From Stercorarius parasiticus (lineage: Eukaryota; Chordata; Aves; Charadriiformes; Stercorariidae): 64,000 nucleotides of DNA. The notes under the pieces were generated by a model. That model was given only the letters and a program-made list of their open reading frames with translations, did no database searches and was not told the origin of the DNA. Made by a program: the position numbers and the translations under genes. Location: the NCBI GenBank assembly GCA_013396915.1, contig VWZL01002570.1, positions 463-64,462 of the forward strand, in the 5' to 3' direction. Of this stretch, positions 48,976 through 63,100 are shown piece by piece (the stretch's first letter is position 1; every line of letters starts with the position of its first letter).

Positions 48976-51900
48976 TATTGTCAGCTTTGTGTAATGTCAA
49001 GACAAGAAGAAATTCAGAAATATACCAAATTCCTGGGAGGAAAATGGCTGAGGACAATAAAAATTACGGGATACTTTCTGGTGGTTCAGGCTAACCAGTC
49101 ACAGGCTAACCAAAAATGGTCTGTATTCAAGTATCAGAAGCAGAAACATGTAACAAACAAATATGCCCATTACAGGATGATAAATTTAATTTTTTTCTGT
49201 TTTCTATAAACTAGTTGACAGATTTAGGGTTTGAACTAAACGCTGAATATATCTGGTTTCTACACTTTGTATTCCCATACTTTCTAGTGATCAGAAAGAG
49301 TGATGTTCATGACTTACCACAGGTGTGGTGCTAAGATATTTACAAAGATATTCCCATGTCGCATTACTAGCTGCACTGTGCCAGCATTTGGGGGTCATCA
49401 AGCAGTAAGTCTGCCGAAGTAAAAATTAGTACAGGAAATACTAATACCTTAATTCAATACAAAAAATATTACTTAGTTTGGACCATTAGAGTAATTGGTT
49501 GCAAGCAGTATTTTGTGCAATGCAAGAGCTGGATCTGTACTACTTAATACTTTTTGGGATAGTCAGACTCATTTTAGAGGATTGAGCATTATAGTAAAGT
49601 GAAATGCTTCAAAAATTAAATCCATTTCATCTTTTGATATGAAACACACAGAGACTCAGTGGGCATGACCCTTTACTATAAAATACTGTAATGCAGCGAA
49701 GAATAGCCAAACACTGTGACACCTGGCTTATTAGCTTTAAAACATAAATTAATCTGTTGTAAAATTAGGAACATATTATGAGACATATGAGGGATTGCAA
49801 AAACCCAGAAGTTCCAAATACAAATCTAAAACCATTCAGGCTGGTGTGTTCCTAGCCTCACTAAATCAGGGAAAATGAGTTTTATGAACAATCCACCAGA
49901 TGGGAAAATGTTCAAATACCACAAAATGTTGATCAGATTTATTTGAAAAGCAAGCTGTAACCATATGCATATGAGAGGAAGTAAAATAGATTTTCAGATA
50001 TGCAGTGACTGCTGTCAAGCTTGCAGCTGTATGAATTTAATGCTATATTGCTGTTTCTACAGTAGACTTCCTTGATTTCACTTACCTATTTGCCAGCTAG
50101 TATGATTAATACTGATTCAGTTTTACAAGCAATTAAATAGGAAAACATAAACAATCTTTCTACTGGCTTTTCACCAGGCAGTACCACATATTTGAATTTT
50201 TGACAGAAAGGGTCTCTGAGACATATTAATATTGCAGCATCCAGAATCTTTGTGCACAAAAAGATGACACAGATATCATGGCATCTTTACAACTTTGGGA
50301 TTTCTTATTTATAAATCTTCTGAGATTACAATAGTTTACATGTATTCTGTGCAGTGACTTCAGTTCATCTGCTGGAGTCAGAAGAGGGCACATAAATAGT
50401 TATAGCTGCTTGACAATGGGTGTAGCTTTCTATTATAACTTTCTAAATGTTTTATTTGTTGAATTAAAAATGAAATCTGAAATGAATCTGAAATAGAGAT
50501 GAAAGATATTTGAATGTGTGGTTCACTGCTATTGAAACAAATTATGTGTAAGTGATTTCTTCTATTTTTATTTCATAGACATTTTTGTCTTTATATCAAA
50601 TAATCAGATGTAATCTTTTGTAATTATTTTAATTGTAAATTTTCAGAAGCTGCTGTTGATTTTAGATTAGGTGATTAAACAGTTCTTTTCATAATGTATT
50701 TTTAAATGGTAGAAGTTCAGGCTATTCAAAAAATCAAGTGATTTTAAAATATGTCCAATTGGGACCAAAATTGCCAGCCACTGAGGAAAAGCTAGATATT
50801 AAAAAACATTTCTGCTCATTTAGGGAGTGCCATTTGAGTGCTCTCACAGCTTAGTCTCCTCTCTTTGACTGAGAAGAAAGTTTGTATTAGGTCCAGTGAG
50901 TACAGAGTACAAAATCATTCTCCTGAACTATTAGACTACTAGATTTGTGTGTTTTATTAGACCCTCATCAAGTTGCTGCTATTTTGGTGACACCTGCTGC
51001 CAATGTTGTTTTTTCATTTTCAGTTAGCAGGAAGTTTATTACATTTTTAGAAGTTTCCTACATCCCTGACTTTGTCGAATCAAGGTTGTGTTGTTGCATT
51101 ACACTGGACTGCATTTTTAAACACAAGCAAGTTGTATCTGATGGCTTGTTAAAACCACAGTTCCTTGTAGGCAGTGTTTTGTGAATGAGATTTCAATGTT
51201 GACCTGGTGCAGGATCTTGACTCCTTCAGCAGCAATCTCAGTCTTCGTGTAAGGGTATGTTGTAGCTGTTTAGCAGCTCCTTTATGTTATGCAAGTCAGA
51301 TGGCAAACTGAACATATTTCACATTGAGTTCTCATCCATCATACATCAGTAGGTGTCCAAGATACAGTGCAAGAACTAAACAACTCCTCCAGCTTACTAA
51401 GAGGGAAGTGGGTTTGATTAGTGATTTGAAACAGATAAAAAGAAAGAAAAAACATTAAAAAAGACCAAGTATCTACATATGAGGTTTTTTGGGTTTGTTT
51501 TTGTTTTTTTTTTTTAACTTCTTTCTCACTTACTTCCTACTTGTTTTTTTTTTTTTTTTCTATTTCTATTTATTCTGTCATTCTCTTTAGATTTAAGTTC
51601 ATGGGAAAATGACTTGTTAAATACTGTGCAGTGTCTAAGAGAGGATGACATTTCGAGTGGTTGGAATATTTTGGAACTATCAAAATAAACTTTAAATACA
51701 ACCATGGTAGATGGAAGAGACCCTGGTGTCTTATCCATTGACTGAATGTTGGCATTATTACTTTTTATGGTGAAAAATGCATAGAGTTTAATCAAGCCCA
51801 GAACCATAACAGCAAATCAAGGAAAAAAGTGTAAGCTATGCCATTGGTACCTCTATGATGGGCAAAAAAATTTCAGGTAACCTAGTAAAATGTGGGACGT

Positions 51901-54559
51901 GATAAATTTTGCTTTGCCTTAAAAACACACCCTTGAAATTTAAAACCAGAAGACTTCTCTGATTTCTCGGCCCATGCTGGCAGCCCTGCCAAACAGCTGT
52001 ACAGCAAGAATTGACCAGTTGTGCATGTTTCCATTGATTCACAGCATTCTCTGTGCAGCCTCTGCTGCAATTACCACTCTGCTGATGAGAATAACCCGAC
52101 TGGCCATTCGCTTTTAAGGAGAATTGACTCCACAGCACAAGAAAAACTCTGCTGTAAAACTAGAAGAGTTTCAAGGTGATTAACTTCCTTGTAGGCTCCC
52201 AGCTGGTTTCAGATGTACGCTGCTGAGTTACCTCAGTGTACCTGAGGTTCTTGGGAAAGCATTGCTTTATTTGGTGTCAGTTTCTCACTGACTGCTCATA
52301 ACTAAGAGGTATTGCTGCACTGCTCTGCTCAGACTCTGCTAAGAGAGTCAACTTCTTAAAAGCACATTTCATTTTACAAGAAACACACAAACTCTGGTTG
52401 CAATAACCTACACTTCAGGTTTTCGGAGCAAAGATACCTGATTTACTCTGTCACGACTGATTCTTATAATTTTATCTCAAGGATTAGCCCATTTTCATCT
52501 TTTTTATGAATTTTACAACTCCTAAAAAATATTTACAAGAGGGAGTATTTTTTAGAATTAACTTTAAATTAGAATATGTTGATTAGAGAGAAAAAGTTGA
52601 ACGATCTACCTTTAACTTTCAAAATATGAGGGGGAAAATGCCTTTCCTTCTCCACATTTTTGATATCTTTTCTTTAAGATGTATTTTAAAGATCTTGGGA
52701 ATACCACCTCTATTCTTTTTTTTTAAAAAAAGAGGTATTTTTTACTTCAGAAGGCATAAATAAGAATGCATCTTTGTCTCTGAAGTTCATTGAATATTTC
52801 AATGACACGAGATGTGCATTAATTTATACTACAAAACCCACAATGTTGATAGTGTACACCCATGGACACAATGCAAAGGGATGACAGTGAAAGCTTTAAA
52901 GGCAAATTCTCCCAAACTGGGAAGATCAGCACGGGAGGAAAGGTATAGCACAGAAAGCCAATTTATTACAGCGTCTGTGAAACAGAAGAAAGGATAAGAA
53001 CCCAGCAGTCCAGATTATGCTCTGACTCCTTTTTCTGTCACCGTTAAATAAAGAAAAGGGACATACTGTCATTCTCCAGGTAGAAATGAATATACCCTGT
53101 GACGTGGACTTGCTGGTATTGAAGTGCATGTGAAACTTTGATGGGATTTTTTGGAAGGACAGAGGCATATGACGCTCTGGTCATACTGCCAGAAGCTAGA
53201 GATATTGAGGCGCTTTTTTTTTTCCCCCCACTTTTTCCTGTAAGGTCAATCCTCCTGAAATTACTCTTCCATCTGGTCGTATGTCTGCCTCATTCCCTGG
53301 CTGTGCACCAAGTCAGCTGTTGGCAACTCTAACATGACAAAAACCCTCTTAAGTCATCAAAGCCCCAAACTTGCCTTCTGGTACACATAAAAAACCCAGA
53401 GATTAGTGGCAGCACCAGCTTCGCTTTTCCAAGGAGGAAAGTAGGTTGACAACAAAGCTCATTCATGTCTGCCTTTAAAGGTTGAATATTCTTTGCCTTA
53501 TTAAGTAATCACTATTTCAAGTCCCTGAAATATCGAGCTGAAAGACCGATTAGATATTACTCTGACTGTGCTGTTTGCTCTAATTTAGATTTATGACTAT
53601 GTCAGTTTAAGGAATGAATCGCTCATATCAAACACAAAAGTATTCGTTTCGTTTTTCCTATGGAATAAAATGTTTCATTCACTGGCAAAATTCCCAGACC
53701 TTCAATATGATGGGAATAAATTATGTACATTTACATGGCACTTTTGTGAATTCTTAATTAAGGAATGGTAACCGTGATCTGAAAAGAAGCATTTTATGCA
53801 GTGAGAAAAAGAATAAATCCATTAGCCTCTATAAATTGCAAGATTTAGCAGGAATGATAGATTTATGTTTGCTTTTAATTTTCTCCCATTGTGTTAAAAA
53901 GCCCTTTAACCTTTGAGTATTGATTAGGAGCAAAGAGTGAATAAATTCTGCTTGCTTTAGAGGTAAACTTTTCATTTTGACAATTTTAGTGCAGCAGATC
54001 TAAGCTTGTTAAAAACAAACAAGCAAACAAAAAAAAACCACCCCAAAAGCTATATAATATAGCATTCTTTACAGTAGCAGAGTGGCATAATTCCGGTCAG
54101 TGCAAATGTTAAAATGTTTTATGGCCTTTTACAATTCTAGTTATAGTACACAGAGAATTAATCTACAACGCTTCTTGTAGTTCTCGAGTGTTATTTCCGA
54201 TGTTTCACCCTATCCTGCTAGCACGACAGAGGACCACTCAATTCTCTTAAAATTCCTGTTATATTTACTGCCATCAAAAGAAAAAAGTGCTTCTTAGTTG
54301 CAGCTCAGTGAAAGCATCTGATCTTAAGTATAGAAAAAATTAAATACCTACTAGGCAGCTGTCATTTTAATGCATCTTATCTGTTGCATATCTTGACAGA
54401 AATTTTGGCAGTAGATGTGTGTGCATTCATGTGCATATATGCACTTATAATATAAAGGAAATATAAAAGAATATAAAGACCAAGATGAATAGAAATTGTT
54501 CGTTATCAGGATACTACTAACAAGATGAATATATGCTGAAAAACAGAAAAAAACCCCAA
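48976..54559. other. AT-rich unique sequence with a long poly(T) run
   Basis: No gene or transposon was recognised. Sixteen T residues lie at 51544-51559. The stretch about 53640-54000 is AT-rich but not simple, with several TAATTA-like words, and could be a conserved non-coding element. I cannot test that here. Confidence 0.45.
51544..51559. repeat. Poly(T) run, 16 bases
   Basis: Sixteen T residues preceded by another T-rich run near 51504-51515. No linked element was recognised. Confidence 0.85.
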
Positions 54560-55340
54560 CCTATTACCCTTTAAAGGGCCTTGTCACTGGCATCTCGTGG
54601 CCCCTTTTCATGGTCAACCACATGACTGAATCTGAGAGCTTGACCTCATCAAGCAAAATCTGGGCAAAGAGCTACTATCTAGGTGTGTGAACACACAAGA
54701 TGTCCGCAATGTGCTTAGGTGTGAGTAAAAAATATGTAAGTGGAAAGTTATTACATGGTGTACCAAGATGTAACATGTACCTCATTATCAGTTACTGCCA
54801 TTTCATTGTGTGGCTGCTGCATGTCACTGTAGAGAGAGAGTCACAAGGGAAGATGTGAATGAGGTTATAAAATTTCTGGTGGGGACTAATCCTTTGATCA
54901 AGGACTGGAGCCAAACCTGGAATCAATACCCATCAGCCAAGACGTGAGCATCAAGATTTAGGTTACTCTGGAAGACTCTTCCCAGCCCATTCCCACCATA
55001 ACTCCATTGCAGCCCTGGCCACAAAGCTTGGCTGAGTCACAAGCCAAGGACCACGCACTCTCCAGAGACTAAGTATTACTCAGAGAAGAACCTGAAGATC
55101 AGTCTTGGCTGGCCTGGGAAGATGCTTCCCAGACTCCCTATGATGACAGCTGTGAAAATTTTATTTCTCTGAGCCTTAAGTCAAACACTTGGTGGACTCA
55201 GAGGCAAGGCACCCCAGCCCTTCACCACTAAAAATCCGCAGTGCAGAGAGTTTTTATGCTCCTTGATTTCCCTTGACATTCTGTTTCCAGCTCTACTCCA
55301 GGTTTTGCCCTGGGCTTTTTTGTCTCCAAATCTGATATTA
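54560..55340 (+). mobile_element. Possible very old LTR or other decayed repeat
   Basis: About 780 bases are GC-richer than either flank. A TATA-like word (TTATAAAA near 54865) is followed by a C- and G-rich stretch of roughly 300 bases and then a T-rich end ('cttgatttcccttgacattctg', 'gggcttttttgtctcc'). That order recalls U3-R-U5. I found no clean TG...CA ends or target duplication, and I do not recognise the family. It may equally be unique DNA with uneven composition. Confidence 0.25.
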
Positions 55341-56024
55341 TTCAAATCCATGAACAGAGGACTCTTTAGGTGTTGATTTCTGAAAAACAGATAAAATGGC
55401 CACTACCTCATGGAGAACGTTATAATTATCTGCTCTCTTCCCCCTTCCACCCTCATCCTAAATTACAGCATAGCTTTTTTCTGCAAGACTGAGATTATCC
55501 AGTGAAAAACCCACTGCAGGCTATTCTGCAGGCCACAAATACACCACAAACTAACAGTTTGTTTAAGTGTTTGAAAAAAAAATACATACACAGAAACTTG
55601 CTACTTGCTATAAAAATTTTCAATGAGTTTAAAGCTGTTGTGCTACGCCCTGTTGCTAATGTAGGTTTATGTCATTATTAAGACGTAACAAAAAGAAAGA
55701 TTTTTCAAAATGTAAATGGTGGAGATGAAGCCCACTGTCCCCAAGGTACAAGCAAGCTTTGTTGCTTGATATTTCAGAGTACAAAGATGCTGCTTAGCAG
55801 GAAAAAGTGAGTAGTCTGATAGGATGTGTAGAGAAAATATTTACAGAAGTGCACGTAAAAACTTTCTTTGCCTTTTAAAGTTCCCTTTATGCTTCAGAAT
55901 TATAGCTATTATCCTAAAATTAATGGAGTGAAGGTGAATGACCAGCAAAGTACATTGAGAGAAATATGTGTAATTCAATACTATTAATGCAAATTACAGG
56001 GAAATTAAAGAACACCAAAAAAAC

Positions 56025-56072
56025 AATTAAGGTGCTGTAAGGACAGACAATTAAGGTGCTGTAAGGGCAGAC
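56025..56072 (+). repeat. 24-bp tandem duplication, two copies
   Basis: AATTAAGGTGCTGTAAGG followed by ACAGAC, then the same 24 bases again with one change (A to G at the 19th base). On the minus strand it makes an 8-residue peptide repeat in a chance frame. Confidence 0.9.
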
Positions 56073-59000
56073 AAATGAAGAAATGCTAAGACAAAATACA
56101 TTTAGATCTTTGCAAAATGGTGATTTAGACCAAAATATCATAATGGTTTATGTATTAGGAGGGTGTAAATGTCAAATGAAAGCATGGATTTAAGAATCAC
56201 AAAAAAGAGTATAATTAAGTCCTAGAACAGAAGTGATGTGATAGTAGAAGACCCAAGTGATAGAACAGAAATAAAATTAGGCTAAACATTCCAAGAAAAT
56301 CTATAAAGCATGGTGCTCTAAAGGACGTAATGAAACTTGTTCTTTGAGTTTGAAATTAGAGGAAAGATTGGAAGTTAAATCGTAGGGAACTCTCTCCTGT
56401 TGCAGGGGGCTGGGCTAGGCTGAGATTACTGTTTTTCTAGAGTTTTTGAACTAAAAACTGCTTTAGGAAACCTAAAGCAAAATGAAAACCAGGAATAAAA
56501 GAGGAATGCCAGGCAATGTTCGTCTGCAAACTTATATGTGTTCAAAAAGGTGGCATATAGCAGAAAATGCATAGAAAACAAAATAAACTGTCATGTCAGC
56601 TTTCAGCTATACTGACGAAAGAGATGATGCACAGTATATTAGAAGTTTAATTTACTGGGGGAGTGTGTGGTGTCGGGGTAAATGCATGCTGGACTTGCTG
56701 TTAGCTCTGCACTGCGACATTTCAGCTTGTGCTGGCTTTGGTCATGGGGGGAGGTTCATACAATGCTACCTTCACTGCCAGAGCTGCTCTCACTTGGAAA
56801 ACATAAAGCCTATTCCCTCCCCTTCCTACCTCTCCCTCGAATCCACATTACAAAGATACATACCTTCTCAAAGCCGGTACACTTGCACATGACCAATGGC
56901 TCACTTTTTAGGCATACAAAAACCTTCTCATCTCCTTTTCTTCCCCTCCCCAAACATTCTCTTTTAAAAATATTATAAAAATTCTGTTTCTTTTGTTTCG
57001 ATTTTCAAGTAAAGAGGACAAGAGTGAACACTATTTAGCAACTATCTAGATGTGGCTTTGCAAAGGTAGATAAGCTAAGTATTCACATCACAGAAAATAC
57101 TGCAAAAGTATATATATACCAGAACACATCAGGGTGATATTTATGAATTTTGTGACTTGTGCAATAAGTACCATAAAAACCCACAACATTCATAATATGA
57201 CTGTTTCAATATTTGTCTTTCTGATACTTAAATGTTATGTTAGATGTTTGCAAGGAGGGGGATGAACAGAATGAATTTTTTTTCCTTTTGGAAGTGTTGG
57301 CTTACATGTGCCAAACTTTCAGACGCATTAGTTTTCTTTGTTTTAGGTCACAGACCTCAGCTGTGGCTGCTGCTTCTGCAAACAGAAGTGGAGCAGAGCT
57401 GAGAAATGCAAATAAATGCCACAGGCTACTTTATGCTGGAGGCCCTGAGCACAACTTACACTCATGGATGATGAGTTAGGTCTCACAGCTTATGAATCGC
57501 TGTTCTCTGTGCATGCACCACAAGTCCAGTGATTCACATGTTTTGTGTCACGCTGTAGGTAAGAACCGTCCCAGTTTTGATGAATTGCTGGTGTCTGTCG
57601 GGGTTCTTTCAAGCTCGGAACTAGGTCACGGATCCTGTGGGACCGCTCTGTAAGATAACACTGGTCAGAAAATATATGTAGTAGACAGTGAAAAATAGGT
57701 GTGGAAAGATGCAAGAGTGAAAAACTCTTTAAAACTCTAAAATATACATGCACAAAAAATTACCACAGTAATTTGGATATCAAGGTGTGTGGAAACAACT
57801 GGGCTAAGTGATCTGCTGATTCTCTCCCATCTTAAGATCTTGTGATTCGTTTCTAGAACATATTCAATTATTCTTCACTGATGTGAACTCCAATTTTAAA
57901 AGTAATTAATCATTGAGAAACAAAGTCATACTGACTTTGAATTACACTTAGAAAATATTTTAGGTATTCTTGAAAAATTTACAAAAGTTATTTAATGATT
58001 TAACATCACATATTCAGTATTGTTTTTCTTTATGCTTTATTGTTTTTCTTGATTCTTTCATGCTTGTGAGCATATTTATTAAAGATGTAAACCTGAACAT
58101 GCTGAATTTTAGGAGGTCTGGCTTTTGATGAAGTATGAAAAAAAACACTAGAAAGATGTAACTCACTTTTTCTGAACTAAATTATCCTCTTTTCTTTCCA
58201 AGAAATAAATTTTATGTAAACTCTTTTCTACTGCTGTTACTGCATATCTTATGATAGCGTTATACCTCTCACCCAAGCTGATATGGAAGAGTCAGCACAA
58301 AATATCAGTCTTAGTGTCAGATGATCCTATTGATTGTAAAACCTGTAGTTGATGGAGTACATAAGATTATATTCATCCTGTGGTATTTACAGTTTCACAT
58401 CTAGTACTTTATCAAATGATACGAAAACATATTTTTCATTTTTCTATTTTATTTATGTTATGTTTCATAGAAGGACCAAGTTCTCTTTCCTTTGAACCCT
58501 TCAAAATTTTGTCATTGACCTCAAGGAGGCCTGACTAACCACGTGGATGAAAAAATATCACATAATTGAAGAGAAGTAAACATAACTGAAGCCATATAAA
58601 TGACTTTTAAAATTTATAGAATAAAAAAGTTGGGATTTTCATTATAAATGTTTTGAGCATGCTATCAATAAAAAGTTCTAATTAATTCCTACCCAAAAGC
58701 TGACAACATTCCTTCTACAGTTCTCTTAGTTCATCTTTTTTAACCAGAAAAATTAAAATGCTGAAGTTCACAGTCAATCTATTTGCTGCATGATATTAAT
58801 TATCATTGAATTAATTAGCAATCATTCTTCCATATTTCTTTGCAGCAGACAATTTGCCAGCTAGAAATGTGAAATCTCAGATGATAGCATATTACAAATG
58901 TCTTCAAAGGTATTTAGTAAAACTTGTCACATTTTAGTGTTTGTAATTTTCCAGGACTCAGAACTTTGTATTCTTGCAGTAGTCATTAGGAATGGGAAGG

Positions 59001-60088
59001 TTCATTTCATTGATTGCTCTGTGAGAAGGCTGTTCAGGTTCAGATGGAGCAGAAAGGTTACTGGAATATTGGTTAAATGCTTCAGTGGTCTGTGACGAAT
59101 CTCCAGTCATGCTCTTATCACAGCTGATGAATTTAATTTTTAAAAGGTGTTAAAACTGAGTACTTTTCAAGGCTGTAGAAGGAACTGAATATACACAAAA
59201 TGGTAATGTAGACAATAGCAATCTCCTTGCTTTTATATGGAAATTACTATCATGTAGAATCAGTCAGTGAAGAATTCTCAGATTGTTCCCCCAGAAAGTT
59301 TCTGATCAAGATATTTTTCTTTCATTTTAATGGATGAAACTCTACCAATAAACATTTCTGTATATATTCTGGTCTATGGTAGCCAAGTCAGATACTGTAA
59401 GTGGCCATCATAAAATGAGAAATTAACATATGAAAATAAGGCAGTGGGTGCAAAAATATGGACAGGAATGCCTGGTCATTTTTATTTCAAATATTTGCCC
59501 AACAGTTTTAAATTATCTTTCCCCCATACATTAGCATCATTATTTTCACTGGATTTCAAGCAACGGCTCTTAATTTGCTAGTATCTGTTTTACTCATTTC
59601 ATCTCTATGCAGCTCTTTTGAAATGACAACATAAAAATGAACCTGTAAGTAGTCAAAAAGTATCCAGAATAAAAAATCTGAATCTGATTTTTTGAAAAAG
59701 TATTTCTGTAGCATTCCTTACTTTATGTGAGGGAGTATAACCCGTCATACGACGTGATGAGTCAAAAAAAACCAAGCACCCAAACCCAAACCAAAAAAAA
59801 AGGAAGGGACAAGTTTTATTTTATTTTAACTAATATTACAGCCATATTATAGCCTATAGATGTTGACTACCTGAAGATATTGCCTGTTCTACTGCCTTCA
59901 GTCAGATTTGGCAGAAGTCATATCTGCAAAATGAACACCGGGCAAGAAATAGGCTTTCTGATTTGCTAGCATTAAGCATATCTTAAGGAAGGGATTATTT
60001 TAAAATTCTTTCAGTTCGTAGGCAAACAAAATATATTAAATATTTACATTGTTTGTCTTTTAAAGTTAAAATAGTTTGATGAAATATG

Positions 60089-60111
60089 AAATAGTTTTAA
60101 TTAAACTATTT
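60089..60111. repeat. AT-rich perfect inverted repeat
   Basis: AAATAGTTT, a 5-base spacer TAATT, then AAACTATTT: a 9-bp stem that could form a small hairpin. A related TAATTAAA follows. It is probably chance in AT-rich DNA. Confidence 0.5.
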
Positions 60112-63100
60112 TAATTAAAAGATACATCAAGACAGTGACTCACTGACTAAACAAAAAAAAGAAAGATTAATTCTAGTATATTGAATTGAGTCATTTTGGT
60201 TTTGAGGTTCATTTTTATTTGACTGAGTTATCAAAATGAACAAATCATTGTAGGTAAACAAATTTATAAAATCAATAATTGTTTGAAAACACTATACATG
60301 GTGGGTTTGCCTGCATTTATTAAATATTTTCACCGAGATCTAGTTCTGGCCGTAAGTTTCATCCTCAAGGGACTGAATTTTCAAAACCCCTTAAATAACC
60401 AATCAAAATATGTGTTATAAAGCGGATTTGCATTTAGGGTGAAGAAGTAGTTTAAAGACAATGTAAATCACAAAAGTATTTCGCTATTCCCATTGCACTT
60501 CTGAAAGGAAATCAACAGAACACTGTAAGCTTTTTGAAGAGTTTTGTGTTTGTTTAAATGCCAGCGGTAAGTAGGTGATTACAGGAGGATTCTATCAGTT
60601 TTAAGGTCATCTCAAAGCGTTACGTACAATTACAAAAGATAGAAAAATCTATAGAGCTTCTGTATGATTAATCTAGACCAATTAAAGACCATTTATCTGT
60701 AACATCCTACCAACAAAGTGCAGGTTTCTAGCTATGCAAAGATTTGAGCACAGCTCTGAAATCAATATGACCAAACAGGAAGGGAGGTCTGTAAGCTCCA
60801 TTAGTGTCAGTGAAACTATGACACAGTTACAGAAACTAGGGATCTCCTTGGCCTCTTTAAAGATACGCACATCTAAATTCTCACCTGACCAGGAATTAAA
60901 ATTGCAATTGAAGATTTGCTAACCAAAATATTCTCATCTTGTTCAGCCTCTCACTGCTTTCGATGATACCCAGTCTTTGTTAGGTGCTAAGAGGTGTGAC
61001 CAATCTTCATTTGTGTGCCGAGGCTTATTAGAATATAATGCAAACAGAACTGTTGACTGATCTAAGAAAGGAGAAGTATCTGCTTGGATGTAATGCTTAC
61101 TTCTATGTAATATTAGTCATGGCTAAAATATTAAAAATTCTTTCATTTCTAATAACATTGAAACACTGTATCTTTTAACCTCAGAAAACTTTAATTTTGA
61201 AGGAACATTTTTGGTGCTGCCATGAAAAAGAATATATGATGGGAATGTTCTTTACTGCATTTTATACAACACTGAATTCTATAAGGTCTCATGAGCTATC
61301 ATGAAGACTTTGGACTGGATTCTGGCATGGTGTTATTGATGGCAAATCAATAAAACCACAAAACATTCAGTTGACTAAGCAATTGACATTTTACAAAAGT
61401 TCAAGCATACATTTGTTATAACTGTCATTAGTCTTTCATGATACTAAAAAAGTTAGAGACTGAGACCAAACCAGAACAAAATAAAACTTCATATCACACT
61501 TCATAAATAGACATAAATCAATTTTTTGCAGAGCAACATGGGAAGTGTTCTGTGATTGTGTAGCATTGCAAAATGCAAGATCTGGAGAGTTAATGTGAAC
61601 ATGGAACAAACAGAAAAAAAATACCAGATGCAAATCAACCAAAAAAAAAAAAATCCTCAGTAATGCAGGAAAACATGCCGTCAAAGCATTTTAATTCTTT
61701 CCTTTTATTGAAAGTTCTAGGAAATTATTAATTTCATCCAAAAGTTTGACTTAAGTCAGATGTAATTGTTTAATTGTTTGTGGTTTTTGTTTCTGTCAAA
61801 CACTTCGCCAATAATCTTAACAATAAACCTTATTGCTTTGAGAATTTCTTCAGTTCTTTTTTTGATATGCACTAATGGTGATTAAAGGACAAAGTTGGCC
61901 TGGTAATTTTCAGTAATGTCTCTAAATAAACTTTAATTTTTCATTTAAACTTGCTTTTAAAACTGTGGATTTCCTAGCTGAAGGAGTATTTTCTATACTA
62001 AAAGATGAGTTTAGAAAACTAGCAGAAAATTCCTGGGACACATATTCAAATGAAAAACAAATACATACAGACTGAGATAGTGATGGAAAAGTAGTACTTA
62101 ACCGTATAAACTCAATCTGTCACAACGCTGGCTGGTTGGTTATGGTGCTCTTTTCACTACTAAAATCTTCTCTGAACAAAAAAGTAAATTAATTTATAAT
62201 TATTCAAATTCAAGCAGGTTTTCAGAAAGTTGAGTCTGAACAGACAAAATATTTTGTAAGAATTTGAATACAGCGGGAAGGTGAAATATGTAATTTGAAC
62301 TGATTTTCTGTTCACAAATAATATCTGACACATAATACGGAAATAACATTGTGAAAAGGAAAATAAGTTAATTCTTTTAAAATTAAACAAAAACTCCCCA
62401 AACCTTTTCTTAGTTATTCTTAAGGAACAGACAAAATATGGGGGCCTAATCTAATATACACCACAGAAGTAATGTAGGCTTACCAATTCACTATCATTTC
62501 AGGCTTAAACTTCTGCTCAGAATTCCATAATACCATCAAGCACTAAATCATAAAGGGGTGAATGCTGAAATTCCCTTTTGTGTGGAAAATACACAGCTTT
62601 GCAACACTTATAACCCCATTAGTAATATTTTAAAATATATTTACATTGCCCAATGAAGCAGACTGGCACGCAAATGGATTTCTGAAAGTTTTTGTACTGG
62701 TTAGGTATATTAATATCCTACCTGATATCTAACTTGCATCAGTAGTTACCTAAATCTCTTTGAAAGTTTGTCCCAGTTCCTTTACAAATCTATATTCTCA
62801 GCATGGAATTTAAATGAAAACTAATGTATTTCTCTGGCGGTGGCTGTTCCCACAGAAGTTATTTTCATTTAAGTGAATAAAATATATGAATTACTGATAA
62901 AACAACAGTTGGTATCTTTCAGAATTTCAAAGTTCAGATGTCAGCACAGTGTATGTTTAAATTGAGTTGACTTTAACAAAGTCCCTGCTCTCTTAAAGCT
63001 TTTCTGCATATATGTGAGTGACACTTACTTTACCAGGGAATAGATTGCTAGCCACTGCAGATACTGCAGCCATTTCGACAAGTATTTTCCTGGCTAAAGC

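Noticed and set aside
56593..56978. Two overlapping frames of 98-99 codons in different phases
   Set aside because: The overlap in two phases, the lack of any domain and the serine/proline/leucine-rich composition from CTC/CCT runs point to chance.
60089..60111. Inverted repeat as a transcription terminator
   Set aside because: The stem is AT-only and short, lies in eukaryotic DNA, and no transcript is known to end there.
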